Source of the DNA: Paguma larvata
Taxonomy: Eukaryota > Chordata > Mammalia > Carnivora > Viverridae
NCBI GenBank assembly: GCA_030068075.1
Contig: CM057841.1
Coordinates: 47,533,030 to 47,597,029 of the forward strand
Direction: 5' to 3'
Length of the DNA: 64,000 bases
The translations under genes and the position numbers were made by a program. The notes beneath the pieces are model-generated. The model saw only the letters and a program-made list of their open reading frames with translations, did not search any database and was not told the DNA's origin. Shown piece by piece: positions 1 to 11,384 of the stretch. Position 1 is the first letter of the stretch; each line of letters starts with the position of its first letter.

Positions 1-589
1 TATTGCTCCTGGTCATAGAGCTTGAGTTCTTTGAGCTGTATCAATTGGCAAAAGCAATGAATGAAAAATGAATATGAGACCAACCCCCTGAGGATTCATG
101 CAGTGAACTGGCTTCTGAGAAAACTGTCTGCCACAGTTTGTCTTCACTCACTTTCAAGGGAAGAAGAAGCCTGCATCTCCATGGCCTTGATCACTTCTTC
201 CTGGAAACAAAAAAGATTGTCGGTAATCTCTGCAGTGTTTGAGGCTATTGCAGATGCTCCCAGGAAGACTGTGAGCCTGCTCCCCTTCTAACAGCCAGAG
301 TGGAGAGAACTTGGGAGAAGGGAGAGGCCCTTAGCAGATGGTGGAGGTGCACGTGGACTTCCCCAGTGGACTCTGAAACAGGCATGGGCCTGTATCCTAG
401 GGTCCTCTAATGAGAGGAGGCTTGGACACTGGCAGCCTCTAGCCACTGGCTGCTCAAGAAACAGATGCTAAGCCTTACTGCATTGCCAAGAGCAGAAGAC
501 CTTGGAGACTCAAGGTTCTTTTGCTTGACTGTGTTGGAGGGTTGAGAAGACAGGAGAGTTGAGCCATTTTTTACTATTTCCTCCTGATT
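1..589. other. Intergenic sequence, nothing recognised
   Basis: No exon, RNA gene or clear repeat is recognised here. A 76-codon open frame at 61-291 has no recognisable domain and is treated as chance. Confidence 0.5.
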
Positions 590-1080
590 TTATAGAGTGT
601 CATCCTCTCCAACCTGAATCGTTACGGCGGCTTCCCAGCTGGTCTCCCTAACTTGAGCCTTTCTTTTCCCTGATTGACCTAAGTCCATACCCAAAGCTCT
701 AGCTGCCATTTCCCCACGCACGCCGTGCTGTTGGCTGTCACCATGTCTTTGCAAATGCTGAATACTCACTCTTCTCATGACAGGAGACAGCTTTTCCTTG
801 ATGGCCCAATTCAAAGCTGTCTCCCTGGCATCCCCCTCCCTGACCACCTATCCAGGGAGAATTCATTGTTTCCTCCTCAGCACTCCCAAAATATTTTTCT
901 TCTCTTTTTGATATAACATCCCGGCTGTAACAGTGCACTATAACTATTTGTGATCCTATCCCTAGAGTAGACTGTGAGCTTCTTATGGGCAGGAGCTGTG
1001 GCACATTCATCATATCCCTGGCATCTAACAGTACTTTCCTTGTACTAAATGGTGCTAAATGTACATTTGTTGGATGAAAT
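590..1080 (+). repeat. L2 LINE 3' end
   Basis: The text follows the 3' end of mammalian L2: a segment resembling decayed coding sequence, a 'gactgtgagcttcttatggg' block, then a terminal 'tttgttggatgaa' type ending near 1078. It is old and diverged, so the left boundary is approximate. Confidence 0.7.
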
Positions 1081-1224
1081 CCAAAAGCACAGAGATTTGA
1101 GCACAGTTGTGCACAGTGTACACAAAAGCACAAATGCTTTCCTTAGGCCAGCTTTCCTCGTGTCACATTGCTTTCTCATAAGTGCTCCTTTTTGCCATTT
1201 CAACATTAGTACCAGAAACTCTAT

Positions 1225-2453
1225 TTTTTTGTTTATTTATTTATTTTTAATTTACCTCCAAGTTAGTGCAATAATGTTTTCAGGAGTAGATTCCAGTGAT
1301 TCATTCCCTATGTATAACACCCAGTGCTCATTCCAACAAGTGTTTTCCTTAATGCTCCTTACCTATTTAGCCCTTCCCCTCTCCCAGAACCCCTCCAGCA
1401 ACACTCACTTTGTTCTCTGTATTTAAAAGTCTCTTATGTTTTGTCCCTCTCCCTGTTTTTGTATTGTTTTTGCTTCCCTATCCTTCACCCAATCTGTTTT
1501 CTATCTTAATGCCACATATGAGTGAAGTCACATGATATTTGTCTTTCTCTGACTTATTTTGCTTAGCATCATATCCTCTAGTTCCATCCATGTTGTTGCA
1601 AATGGCAAGAGTTCATTTTTTTTTATTGCTAAGTAATGCTCTATTATATATATATATCACATCTTCTTTATCCATTCATCTGTTGATGGACATTTGCGCC
1701 TTAACATACTTTGGCTGTTGTCGGTAGCGCTGCTATAAACATTGGGGTGCTTGTGCCCCTTCGAAACAGCATACCTTTACCCTTGCATAAATACCTTGTA
1801 GTAGTACAATTGCTGGGTCAGAGGATACTTCTATTTTTCATTTTTTGAGGACCCTCCACAGTGTTCTTCAGAGTGGCTGCACCAGTTTGCATTCCCACCA
1901 GCAATGCAAAAGAGATCCTTTTTCTCCGCATCCTTGTCAACATCTGTTATTGCCTGAGTTGTTAATGTTAGCCATTCTGATGGGTGTGAGGTGGTATCTC
2001 ACTGTGGTTTTAATTTGTGTTTCCCTGAGGATGAGTGATGTTGAGCATTTTTTCATCGGTTTCTTAGCCATCTGGATGTCTTCTTTGGAAAAGTGTCTAT
2101 TTCATGTCTTTAGCCCATTTCTTCACTGGATTATTTTTTTGGGGGGGGGCGTCAAGTTTGATAAGTTCTTTATAAATTTTGGATACTAACCCTTTATCTG
2201 ACATGTCATTTGCAAATATCTTTTCCCATTCTGTCAGTTGCCTTTTAGTTTTGCTGATTATTTCCTTTGCGGTGCAGAAGATTTTTATCTTGATGAGATC
2301 CCAGTAGTTCATTTTTGCTTTTGTTTCCCTTGCCTCTGGAGATGTGTTGAGTAAGAAGTTGTTGCAGCCAGGGTCAAAGAGGTTCTTGCCTGCTTTTTCC
2401 TCTAGGATTTTGATGGCTTCCTGTCTTAAGTTTAGGTCTTTGATCCATTTTGA
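1225..2453 (-). mobile_element. Carnivore L1, 5'-truncated, inserted on the minus strand
   Basis: A 1.23 kb L1 in reverse orientation. The T/TTTA-rich left end (1225-1247) is the complement of the poly-A tail. The 3'UTR follows (about 1250-1500), then the C-terminal part of ORF2. Perfect 11-bp target-site duplications AGAAACTCTAT flank it at 1214-1224 and 2454-2464, which fixes both ends and shows ordinary target-primed insertion with 5' truncation. Low divergence suggests a carnivore-specific, fairly young copy. Confidence 0.93.
2100..2453 (-). pseudogene. L1 ORF2 fragment (reverse transcriptase protein, C-terminal region)
   Basis: The minus strand stays open through the 5' end of the truncated L1 and encodes a typical L1 ORF2 segment, with recognisable pieces such as DLNLRQEAIKILEEK, MNYWDLIKIKIFCTAKE and WEKIFANDMSDKGL. 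The endonuclease and catalytic reverse-transcriptase domains are missing because of 5' truncation, and the frame breaks downstream, so it is a dead fragment. The open frame continues past the target-site duplication only by chance. Confidence 0.88.
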
Positions 2454-2687
2454 AGAAACTCTATCTTTAAGTGCAGGTAGCAGGTTGCTTTCCTCCACCT
2501 CAGCTTTCTCATTTGAGTGGCTGGTGGGATGGTGATGGACTTATCAGTGATGTAGTCTAGTATGAAATGGAATATTTGTAGGTGGGGAACAAAAACTTTG
2601 TTTTCTGTGCCCTCCCCATGTTCCAGGAGGGGTTAACAGGTGGCAAAAGGTCTATAAGCAGGTTTTTACTGCTTAGTAAAATTAGAT

Positions 2688-2731
2688 CTCAGTTTTTGTT
2701 TTTTATTATTTTTTAATGTTTGTTTGTTTGT

Positions 2732-2774
<43 letters not shown>

Positions 2775-2960
2775 TTCCGATAGAGACAGAGAACATGTAA
2801 GCAGGGGAGGAGCAGAGACAGGGAGAGAGAGGATCCCAGGTAGGCTCCTCACTGTCAGCACAGAGCCTGATGTGGGACTTGATTCCACCAACTGTGGCTC
2901 ATGACCTGAGCCAAAATTGAGAGTCAGATGCTTAACCCATTGAGCCATCCAGGGGCCCCC
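2688..2960 (-). mobile_element. SINEC (CAN-SINE), minus strand, with TTTA tail
   Basis: Antisense carnivore tRNA-derived SINE: a T-rich left end with a long (TTTA)n run at 2731-2776, GA-rich body, 'gtcagcacagagcctgatg', and the complement of the tRNA-like head ending 'gagccatccaggggccccc'. The flanks AAAATTAGAT (2678-2687 and 2961-2970) fit a target-site duplication. Confidence 0.92.
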
Positions 2961-2970
2961 AAAATTAGAT

Positions 2971-4034
2971 TTTACTTTTTAGAACAGTTGGCAAAATTTA
3001 TCATTTATTGAGATTTACTTCCTTTTGCCTAATGTCCTTTTCTGTTGCAGGGTGCCATCCAGGATAAGACACTACCTTTAGTTTGTCATGTTGAATTAGG
3101 GTTCTTTCTGCTGTGACAGTTTCTTGGATTTTCCTTGTTTTGGATCACCTTGACAGTTTTGACAGGTATTGGTCATGTATACTGTAGGATGTCCCTCTAG
3201 TGGAATTTGGCTGCTGTTTTCCTCATTATTAGACTGGAGTTACAGTTTTGGGGGAGGAAGATTACAGGTAAACTGTCATTTTCATCACATCATATCAAGT
3301 GTATAAGCAAACTTTAAAAGTTGTCAGTGTATAATAACTCTTCCCTCTCCTCAAATTCGTGTTCCCTTCTGTATTCCGTATCTCGATTAGTGGCATCATC
3401 ACCCACACAGTCATGAAGGCTATAAATTGCTTCTGCTCTTTCTTCTCCATCTTCCGTCCAACCTGCCATCAATTACTAAGATGCTGGTCCCCGTAGCTTT
3501 GTATTTTTCCCCTTCTCTCATTCGCACTGGTTAACTGCCTTTGGTTAACTCTGTGTTATTTTCCCCATGAACTGTTACCATAGACCCCTACCCGGTCTCT
3601 CTGCTTCCACTTCCTTACCTGTCTATTTCATCTCTCCTAATGCTCATGGTTCACTATTGGTTTAACATCCACTCCACCTTCAGAAATCTCAGAATGGTTC
3701 CCTGTCACATGCAGAATGTTTAAATTTGTTGGTATGGAATTCAAGGCTCTTCTAGTACTAGCTCCAAATAATCTCATTTACATTGGTAAATATTAGTTCC
3801 GTTACTTTATAGTTTATGATTTTTGGGAATTTATCCCAAAAATAAATAAATATTTTCTAAAAGTAATTTTCCCATCCATTAGAGTAAATGAAACGATGTC
3901 TGTATGCCGTGCATGCTTCGCTGGGGGTATGTACCTGTCCAGGCCACGGATTTCGCTGGGAAAAAGAGCTACCCTTGGCTTAAAGTCTGGTATCAAAAGA
4001 TGGGTGCACTTGCTGCATAGTTTGTATCAAGTTA
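2971..4034. other. Intergenic sequence, possible faint L2
   Basis: No gene is seen. Part of about 3420-3800 has the C/T-rich wording of a decayed L2 in + orientation, but the match is too weak to bound. Confidence 0.4.
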
Positions 4035-4050
4035 GAAAAGTTGAGAGGGA

Positions 4051-4271
4051 GGGGCGCCTGGGTGGCTGAGTCTGTTGAGTGTCCAATTTCGGCTCAGATT
4101 GTGATCTCACCGTCTGTGAGTTCGAGCCCTGCATCGGGCTCTGTGCTGACAGCTCAGAGCCTGGAGCCTGCTTCAGATTCTGTATCTCCCTCTCTCTGCC
4201 CCTCCCCTACTCACACTCTGTCTCTTTCTCTCAAAAATAAATAAACATTAAAAAAAATTAAAAAAAAAAAA
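4051..4271 (+). mobile_element. SINEC, plus strand, 16-bp target-site duplication
   Basis: Full-length copy from 'ggggcgcctgggtggctgag' through the CT-rich region to an A-rich tail. It is flanked by GAAAAGTTGAGAGGGA (4035-4050) and GAAAAGATGAGAGGGA (4272-4287), with one mismatch. The 'gctcagagcctggagcctgc' block is the feliform form of the SINE. Confidence 0.97.
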
Positions 4272-4532
4272 GAAAAGATGAGAGGGAAAAAGAAAGGAAG
4301 GAGGAAATAGAATTGCCCAGGATGTGTGTGCGTGCTCGACAAAACCTCTAATCATTTTCCTTTTTCAGTGGCTAGAACTACAACATCTATCTATTCTCTC
4401 ACAGTTCCTTTGGGTCAGGAGTCCTGGCACAGCTTAGCTGGCTCCTCTGGCTCCGGTTTCCCACAAGCCGGGTATTGCTGCTCCATTCGGTTTTGCAGTT
4501 CGATCACAAACATTTTCTAAAATTCACTGGAT

Positions 4533-4740
4533 GGGGGAACCTGGGTGGCTCAATCAGTTAAGTTTCTGACTTCAGCTCAGGTCATGATCTCGCCATTCCC
4601 GAGTTCCAGCCCCATGTCCAGCTCTGTGCTGACAGCTCAGAGCCTGGAGCCTATTTCAGATTCTGTGTCTCCTTTGCTCTCTGTCCCTCCCCCACTTACA
4701 CTCTCTCTCTCTCTCAAAAATAAATAAATATTAAAAAAAT
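4533..4740 (+). mobile_element. SINEC, plus strand, 12-bp target-site duplication
   Basis: Second same-strand SINEC within 500 bp. Flanks AATTCACTGGAT (4521-4532) and AATTCAGTGGAT (4741-4752) differ at one base. The tail is AAATAAATAAATATTAAAAAAAT. Confidence 0.97.
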
Positions 4741-4752
4741 AATTCAGTGGAT

Positions 4753-6290
4753 AAACCTCAACTACTTCAGGCTTCTGTAACTCAGATAGCTTTTGTCACA
4801 CTCCAGGAATGGTGTTTAAATGTACATTAAATTCCTTTTTGCCCCGGATAGCCAGTTGTCTATGTTATAGGTTGTGAAATGAGTCCATTGTGCTTGAGCT
4901 TATAATATGCCTGTCTGAAATTTTAATGAGCAAAAGAAATTGGCTTTCAGATTCCACCTGCCAGTTATTCATGTAAGTCCACAGTCTTCATTATTAAAGT
5001 TCAAAAGTGCAAGAGGGATTTGTGAAAGTCTCTTAGGTGCCTGCTGAGGAATGCATAAGCATTCCTTTTACTTTTAATGCCCAGCCCTAGACGAAGAGAA
5101 AGGCTAACAAGTGGGGAAATAAGAGTGGAGAGAGCGGGAACCAAGGGTCCAGGAGTGCTCACAGGCAAGAATTTGGATAAGTCATTGAATTAATTAATCA
5201 GGAAGATTAATGCTCTCTGTGCATGCTTATAAATATTGAACTGTTAGCACATTGAAGCTGTGTTATGGGAAGAGGCAGAAACTGTACAGAAATATTCACA
5301 CCTGATTCACAAACTGTTTTCATTTCCCGAGCTCCCAAATAATGAAATTATTTTCTGAAAGTGGCACAAGAACTGTTACTCTGCGACTGTTACTCTGGTA
5401 AAAGTAGCAACTGTAACCAAACCTCTGATGTTTTCCCACTCTTTGAGAACCCCATTTATCCATGGTGTATAATGCTTCCGTCTTATACAACTCCTGATAG
5501 CCCTTGTTGCCAGCAGTGGAAGTAAAGACTGTTTATTAAGGGTTTAGGTGGCAGGATGCAGACACTGGCAGACAAGACAGTTGGTCAGAAACAGGAGGAA
5601 CACATGGACAGAACATATCATGTAATTCCACTGTCTCCGAGTGGATTTAGAAACACACACGCACACTCACTACCCACCCATGGATATACCAGCCATGTTC
5701 CTCCACTATTTTTCCTCACCGATGCTAAGGATATTTTGAAATACTCACTTTAGGTGTATAATCCGTGCTGTGACTACCTTTATTAGTGCAGGTAGGGAAT
5801 ACTTGACTTAGTAAACAATCGGTAATGCTGCTACTACCCTATTTTAATTTTTATTTCTCCTTTGTCCCCTCTATTCCTATGGGGGGATTATTTTTCTTAA
5901 ATCCTAACATAATTTTAGATTTTGCCTTGTAGGTCATTCCCCACCAAAAGTCGCTGCTCTCAGCTTTCAAAGTCATAACCATCTTTATAGGTTCAGCACC
6001 TAAGACCAAATCATATCAGGGTCATGCCTGGCAGTCATTAACCCCTCCGATATGTCCATCTGCTTTTCTAATGAGGTCAGGGGCCCGAGGACTGTCCAAG
6101 GCCTCAGGTTTGGGCTGACAGGAAGACAAGGGCAATGGGGTGCTTTTAAATTTGCTTTCTTCTTTACTTCTAATATTCAGCCTGGTCAGCTTATGAAAGA
6201 CCAGTGGCTCAATACCTGCCTCCTTCTGGTCCTTTCCCATGGCATTATTATAGCGGCTTTTATGTTTAATCTAGCTGGAAAAAAAAAACA
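4753..6290. other. Intergenic, mostly repeat-poor AT-rich sequence
   Basis: No exon is supported. About 5160-5340 contains TAATTAATTAAT-type homeodomain-like words and is repeat-poor, which makes it a weak candidate for a conserved non-coding element. The small frame at 5556-5753 matches nothing I know. Confidence 0.4.
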
Positions 6291-6298
6291 ACTGAAAA

Positions 6299-6445
6299 AT
6301 TCTGCTAGTCCTTCAGTGGCCACTTCAAGTTCACCCTCCTCTGAAGCTTTCCTGACAGCCCCAGCCAACCAGTCTTTCCCTTCTTAACCACCATGTAGTA
6401 CTGAATCTTTTTATAGATTATTGCAGTGCTATTTATTTTGTGACA
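6299..6445 (+). repeat. Local duplication, copy A
   Basis: This segment reads almost the same as 7105-7245: 'ctagtccttcagtggccact...gccaaccagtctttc...ctttttatagatta...gtgctatttattttgtga'. The similarity is higher than two random ancient repeats would show. It may be part of an old L2-like element. Confidence 0.75.
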
Positions 6446-6579
6446 CAGATGACACAGTCTTGAATACCTAGGTATCTTATCTGAGAACTATGTGTTTAAA
6501 TGAATGAGTGGACGAGTTCTTCCATACTCATCTCTATTACTGTAACAGGATATAATCACCAGAGCAAAATTTTTATATG

Positions 6580-6970
6580 GACTCAAACATTTCCTCTTCT
6601 CTTTTAGGTCATCTAGGCATTTCACAGCTCTTCCTCATTTTGCCAGAAAGAGAATGTAAGATTTGTCTCCCCTCCTTCCCTCAAAAGTCAAAATAGTCGC
6701 CCACCTCCCATTTTCTCTTCTATGCAAGTGCCCAGCTTTGTCACTCTCCAGTCTTTTATTCCCAAGCACCTAAGATTACATTTTATCTTGGAAATTGCCA
6801 TTTTCACCATGGCCAAGCCCTGATGAACACCCTGTTTACAGGGGTGTTGTAGCCCCTCACATCTGGAAGCCTCACTCCTCCTAGCCCTCCGCTCTCTATG
6901 GCTCTGTGTTTTCACACTGGCATCTCCAATGCCTGGCATGGAGGAAGTACTCATGAATAGCTGTTGAATA
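6580..6970 (+). repeat. L2-like LINE fragment
   Basis: C/T-rich text ending 'gcctggcatggaggaagtac...tgttgaat' resembles an L2 3' end on the + strand. Diverged, ends approximate. Confidence 0.55.
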
Positions 6971-7104
6971 TGATAATAAAGCCCCAGCCCCCCTTACTCC
7001 CCGCCCCCACCAGTGACTAGCACGATCTGCTCTAGAACAAGGACTCAATATACTATTTGAAGAACCCATCAAAGCTCATTGATGAGTGAGTCAAAATTTT
7101 ACTA

Positions 7105-7245
7105 GTCTTTCAATGGCCGCTTCAAGTTCGACCTCCTCCAAAGCCTTCCTGACAGCTCCAGCCAACCAGTCTTTCCTTCTTAACCACCTGTATTACTTAA
7201 TCTTTTTATAGATTGTTACAGTGCTATTTATTTTGTGATATACTG
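7105..7245 (+). repeat. Local duplication, copy B
   Basis: Partner of 6299-6445, in the same orientation about 800 bp downstream. Differences are scattered substitutions and a few small indels. Confidence 0.75.
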
Positions 7246-7735
7246 TACATTGATTTTTGTGTGTCTAATGTGCCTCATCTCCCCTTGACTGCAAGCTTCC
7301 ATCCAGAGGCTAATTTTTGTGGAGTCTGAAGCTTACACAATTGGGAAGCTTTTTAGTACAAATACCAGCTAGATGCGAAAGTCAATTTTTTTTTAGGATG
7401 AGTTGTAACACATTATAACTTAAAAAAAACTGATGAGTACCACACAAAATCACAAAATAAAAAATAAGATTTTTATTCATTGCCACCGGCCATATTTTTA
7501 TGATTTTCTTTTATACTTTTGTCTGCCTAACTTTTGATTGCCTCTTCATGTAACACTGATTTTGTAGTATCATTTTCTAGGGAGAATAGTTCGGTCTTTT
7601 CTCTAGGATGGTTGATGTAATTTGGTGTTTTTAATTATCGATAGTTTCACGTATATCATTGTGTACTATCTCACACCCAGACATATTCACTTTTTGTAGT
7701 ACTGCTGCACTGTGGGCCCTGCAAACACAGGGATT
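7246..7735. other. Intergenic sequence, nothing recognised
   Basis: AT-rich text with no exon or clear repeat, apart from a faint L2-like tail at about 7265-7320. Confidence 0.4.
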
Positions 7736-7753
7736 CTATTTTGTGAGATTTTC

Positions 7754-7983
7754 TTTTTTCCTTTTTTTAAATTTTTTAATGTTTATTTTTGAGAGAGAGA
7801 CAGAGACAGAGACAGAACGCAAGCGGGGAAGAGGCAGAGAGAGAGGGAGACACAGAATTCGAAGCAGGCTCCAGGCTCTGATCTGTCAGCACAGAGCCCG
7901 ACGCAGGGCTTGAACTCATGGACCACGAGATCATGACCTAAGCTGAAGTTGGGTACTTAACCAACTGAGCCATCCAGGTACCC
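7754..7983 (-). mobile_element. SINEC, minus strand, perfect 18-bp target-site duplication
   Basis: Antisense SINEC from the T-rich tail complement through (GA)n and 'gatctgtcagcacagagccc' to 'gagccatccaggtaccc'. CTATTTTGTGAGATTTTC occurs perfectly at 7736-7753 and 7984-8001. The intact 18-bp duplication suggests a relatively recent insertion. Confidence 0.98.
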
Positions 7984-8001
7984 CTATTTTGTGAGATTTT
8001 C

Positions 8002-8734
8002 ATCATAAAGGGGGAAAAAAGCGTAGTGCATCTATAATTGTAGACACCGCTTTATCAAGTATTTGCCTAACAGGAGACTCTCTTGATTTTGCCTCAGTAC
8101 TGACAAGAATGAAAGTCCCTACTTAAAACTGTGTATACCTGATGATTGGCAGAATTTTTCACAGCTGAGCTCTGGGTCCATCCCTTTTAAACTATAGGTC
8201 ATCTCTACCACATGCTTTTAGTTCCATATGACACTTTTGTATCATGAATCAATCCCTGATCCTGGGTGCTCACATCTACTACTCTTTAAATTATGACTCC
8301 TGGTTGCCAGACACGACAAGTGTCTGGTGTCTCCTCATAACAAGTATTTCTTTCTGGGTCTTCTCTTGACAGTTAATAATGGGCAGTGCAGTCCTCTTGG
8401 CAGTTCTTGGATTTGCATTTTTAGGAAGTCCAAAACAGAATAAAGTCTGCTTTTAAATTCTCTTCCAACTCAGACATAGTCTGCATTGACTAATCATCAG
8501 GACATGAGGCAAGATATATTTCCCCCCTACAAGCAAGACAGTGGGTAATTAAATATGGTGCTGACAGTTTTTATTCCTTGGCCTTGTAAGAACATTTTAA
8601 TTAGTCTTTTAGCTGTTGAGCTGACCCTGATGTTCTAGCGGGAGAAATCCAGTTCCTCAAATTGAATAAATAGAAATCACTCATAGCAAATGGGCAGGCA
8701 GAGAAGATGGAGTGTGCACAGGACTAGATGAAGA
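8002..8734. other. Intergenic sequence, nothing recognised
   Basis: No coding potential and no repeat I can name. Confidence 0.4.
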
Positions 8735-8960
8735 AACAGTGACATCTTCTTGATTAAGGCCCTAGACTCAGGTCAGACAGACCTAAGTCCTGCCACTTAC
8801 TGCCTGTGTGATTTTTGGGGAACTCACTTCTGACTTCTGAGCCTCAGCCCCTCATTTGTGAAAGGAAGGAATGACCCTATGGGGCTGTGAGGATTCGTGT
8901 GTGTAGAGCATTCTGTACAGAAGCACAGGGTAAGAACTTCAGAAATGTTAGTAATCATTT
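8735..8960 (+). repeat. MIR SINE, plus strand
   Basis: It follows the MIR order: 'cctagactcaggtcagacag', 'tgccacttactgcctgtgtg', 'gagcctcagcccctcatttg', then a 'ggctgtgaggatt' block and an L2-like tail. Confidence 0.85.
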
Positions 8961-9183
8961 CTTCTAACTTTTTTGTCTCTTCTAGGTCTAGCTGATATCT
9001 AGCTATCTGATATCTTTGGTTATTTAAGCTTTTTTCCAGAATCCAGTCTCTTCAACAGTTTTTTAAAACCAACTTTTTTTGACAACAGGGTTCAGAGCTT
9101 AGTCATTTTCTGCCTGTAGGGCTTCAAAGCAGCATTTTTCAAATACTAATCCCTCCCATTCATTTAACAATCTACTATTTACA

Positions 9184-9385
9184 GGGCGCCTCCGTGGCTC
9201 AGTCGGTTAAGTATCTGACTTCAGCTCAGGTCATGATCTTGCAGTTCATGAGTTCAAGCCCCCAGTCAATCTTGCTGCTATCAGCGCAGAGCCCGCTTCA
9301 AATCCTCTGTCCCTCTCTCTCTCTCTCTGCCCACCCACCACTCACATGTGCTCTCTCTCAAAAATAAACATTAAAAAAACACACC
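9184..9385 (+). mobile_element. SINEC, plus strand, diverged target-site duplication
   Basis: Starts 'gggcgcctccgtggctcagt' and ends in an A-rich tail. Flanks AATCTACTATTTACA (9169-9183) and AATCCACCACTTACA (9386-9400) match at 12 of 15 positions, suggesting an older insertion than the neighbouring SINECs. Confidence 0.94.
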
Positions 9386-9469
9386 AATCCACCACTTACA
9401 AAGTGTTTTTCTATACTGTATGACTCAGTCTTCAAAATGACCCTGTCTCTAATGGCAGTGTCACCGAGC

Positions 9470-9765
9470 TCACCATGCTCCACCCTTCTCTTGCCTCTGG
9501 CCAGGCTGGTGCCCAGCAAGGACACCATGTTAGCAGTTCCTCCCTTTAGATGCCTGGCTGCCTCTGCTTGTCGTTCAGATGTCACCATTGGGGTCACCTT
9601 TTCAGAGGGCCTTCTCCATCATAGCATCCTTTTTTACTGTTTCATAGCACTTTTCACATCTGATATTTTACTTGTTTATTTTTTGTCCAAATTCTCATGC
9701 TAGAACACAGGCTTTGTGAAAGCAGAAATGTTTTCTTCTCTGTTTTCATAGGGTGTGGATTCTCA
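9470..9765 (+). repeat. L2 LINE 3' part, left half
   Basis: L2-like text ('gagggccttctccatcatag', 'catagcacttttcacatctg', 'catgctagaacacaggcttt') on the + strand. The element resumes at about 9975-10060 ('gctgagcacagagtaggctc ... tgaatgactgaat'), so it is split by the segment between. Confidence 0.72.
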
Positions 9766-9974
9766 ATAGGGGTGATCATCCCCAAGGAGCAAAAACTGGT
9801 TCTGGAGGGGGCAAAAAAAAAATCTCATCTTTTAATGTACAGAGCACAGATTTATATACAGTACATAGACTGATATACATTGTATACAGGATATTAAAAT
9901 TCGGGAGACATAATTAGAACAAAAGAGTCTAAAAAGTCTCCTTAGGGGAGCAATAATGAAAAAAAAAGGTTGAG
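9766..9974. mobile_element. Probable non-autonomous DNA transposon inserted in L2
   Basis: About 200 bp separates the two halves of an L2. Its ends carry opposed 'ttctcaa' and 'ttgagaa' words, as in terminal inverted repeats, and the interior is AT-rich and non-coding. This suggests an hAT-type miniature element, but I could not confirm the family or an 8-bp target duplication. Confidence 0.5.
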
Positions 9975-10060
9975 AACACTGTTTTACAGTATAGAACACT
10001 GCTGAGCACAGAGTAGGCTCATAAATAATATTTTTTGAATGACTGAATTGTGTCTTTCAG
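9975..10060 (+). repeat. L2 LINE 3' end, right half
   Basis: Continuation of the L2 begun at 9470, with the typical 'gagcacagagtaggctcataa' and terminal 'tttgaatgactgaat'. Confidence 0.7.
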
Positions 10061-10165
10061 ACGCTGCAGAAACTGAGGTTCAGAGGTGAAGTAGCTACAG
10101 CCTCAGGGCACAAAGTGATAGATGGTGGAACCAAGTCGCCAACCTGGGTTTCCCGGGTCTTGTGC
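10061..10165 (-). repeat. Probable MIR fragment, minus strand
   Basis: 'cagaaactgaggttcagagg ... aacctgggtttcccgggtct' resembles the complement of the MIR core. Confidence 0.5.
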
Positions 10166-10963
10166 TTTTTCTTTCCAAACCACCCAGTAAATGCTCCATA
10201 TTTCTTTTTGAGTTGACTTGAAAATATTGGACATTTCCACAAGAGGAAACAAAATGGGCCTATGATTTTTAAGTGACACAACAAATTATCTCAGACATTC
10301 TATTCAGAAGAGTCCAGCTAGTCTTCTTCTCTGGGGGCATTAGTGATGCATTCTCTATGGCTCATCTTTGAAATGGGAGTCAATACCATCTCCTGCTCTT
10401 AGTAAAGTAAGAGTAAAAAGGTGAGCAATAGTTTTTAGTGTCTTAGTAATTGCGTCACAGTATCTGTAGGCCAAAAGAAATAGCCAAAAATTCCATTTAT
10501 TAAGTAATAAGGTCCAGATAGCTTAATAAGCACGTGCATCCTAACAATCTAGTGCCTACTGGTCACTGCACACCTTGTCAGGCCTTGGAAACATATTGGA
10601 CACCAACATCCTCATTTCCTTTTCCACATTGATTTTCAAGTGGTGCTTGTTTTCCTCACAGCAGTTATTGAAAACCCAGCTTTGAAATGATTTGGTCATG
10701 GGAAACAGTAAAATAATCTAGTGTTGAAACTGTGGACTATCTCAAGCTACTAGTTTCCGACAGATGTTACTGTGATTCCTGTGAAAATTACAAACATCCG
10801 GATGTCTACAAATTCACTGTGGTACTCTGAGGTACCTCAGCACACAGTCTGAGAACTATGGCACTAGACCAAGGCAAGAAGTGATGCTGGCTTGAGGTAT
10901 ATTTGTGGCAGGAGAGTTGGAAAGGAGTGTAGAAGTCAAAAGTTGAAGACAGGGAAAACTGGT
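10166..10963. other. Intergenic sequence, nothing recognised
   Basis: No exon or clear repeat was recognised. Confidence 0.4.
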
Positions 10964-10980
10964 ACAAAAATGATGAGTGA

Positions 10981-11090
10981 GTGGCGCCTGGCTGGTAGAG
11001 CATCCGACTGTTGATGTCAAGGTTGTGAGTTTGAGCCTCACATTGGGTATAGAGATTACTTAAACAAAACAAAACAAAACAAAACACAAC
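10981..11090 (+). mobile_element. Short (older type) SINEC, plus strand
   Basis: A tRNA-like head ('ggcgcctggctggtagagca...') goes straight to 'gggtatagagattacttaaa' and an (AAAAC)n tail, without the CT-rich region of longer copies. Flanks ACAAAAATGATGAGTGA (10964-10980) and ACAAAAATGATGAATGG (11091-11107) form a target-site duplication. Confidence 0.95.
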
Positions 11091-11384
11091 ACAAAAATGA
11101 TGAATGGACAGGATGTGGGGATGGGGTAAAAAGATTTGGAAAATCTAATTGGGGGCCTGGATGATTGGAGAACTCCCATGTCGTATGGGAAGTCCCATGG
11201 CTTTTGGAGACTTGGACTCTCCCTTTCTTGAGAACAACAACCATCTTCCATTTGGGAGTGGCCCAGTCCCCATCCATCCAGTGTGGCTCATCTCTGGCAG
11301 GTGATTGAACTGGAGCCATATGTTGCCCTTGTGTCAGCCTAAGCCAGTCAGATTTTTCTTGCAAGAATTTGGAATTGAAACTTA

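Noticed and set aside
4041..4727. Open frames starting in SINEC copies (recurring 'AQSLEP.SDSVSPSL' words)
   Set aside because: The same peptide appears in many places because it is the translation of the SINEC body. Not genes.
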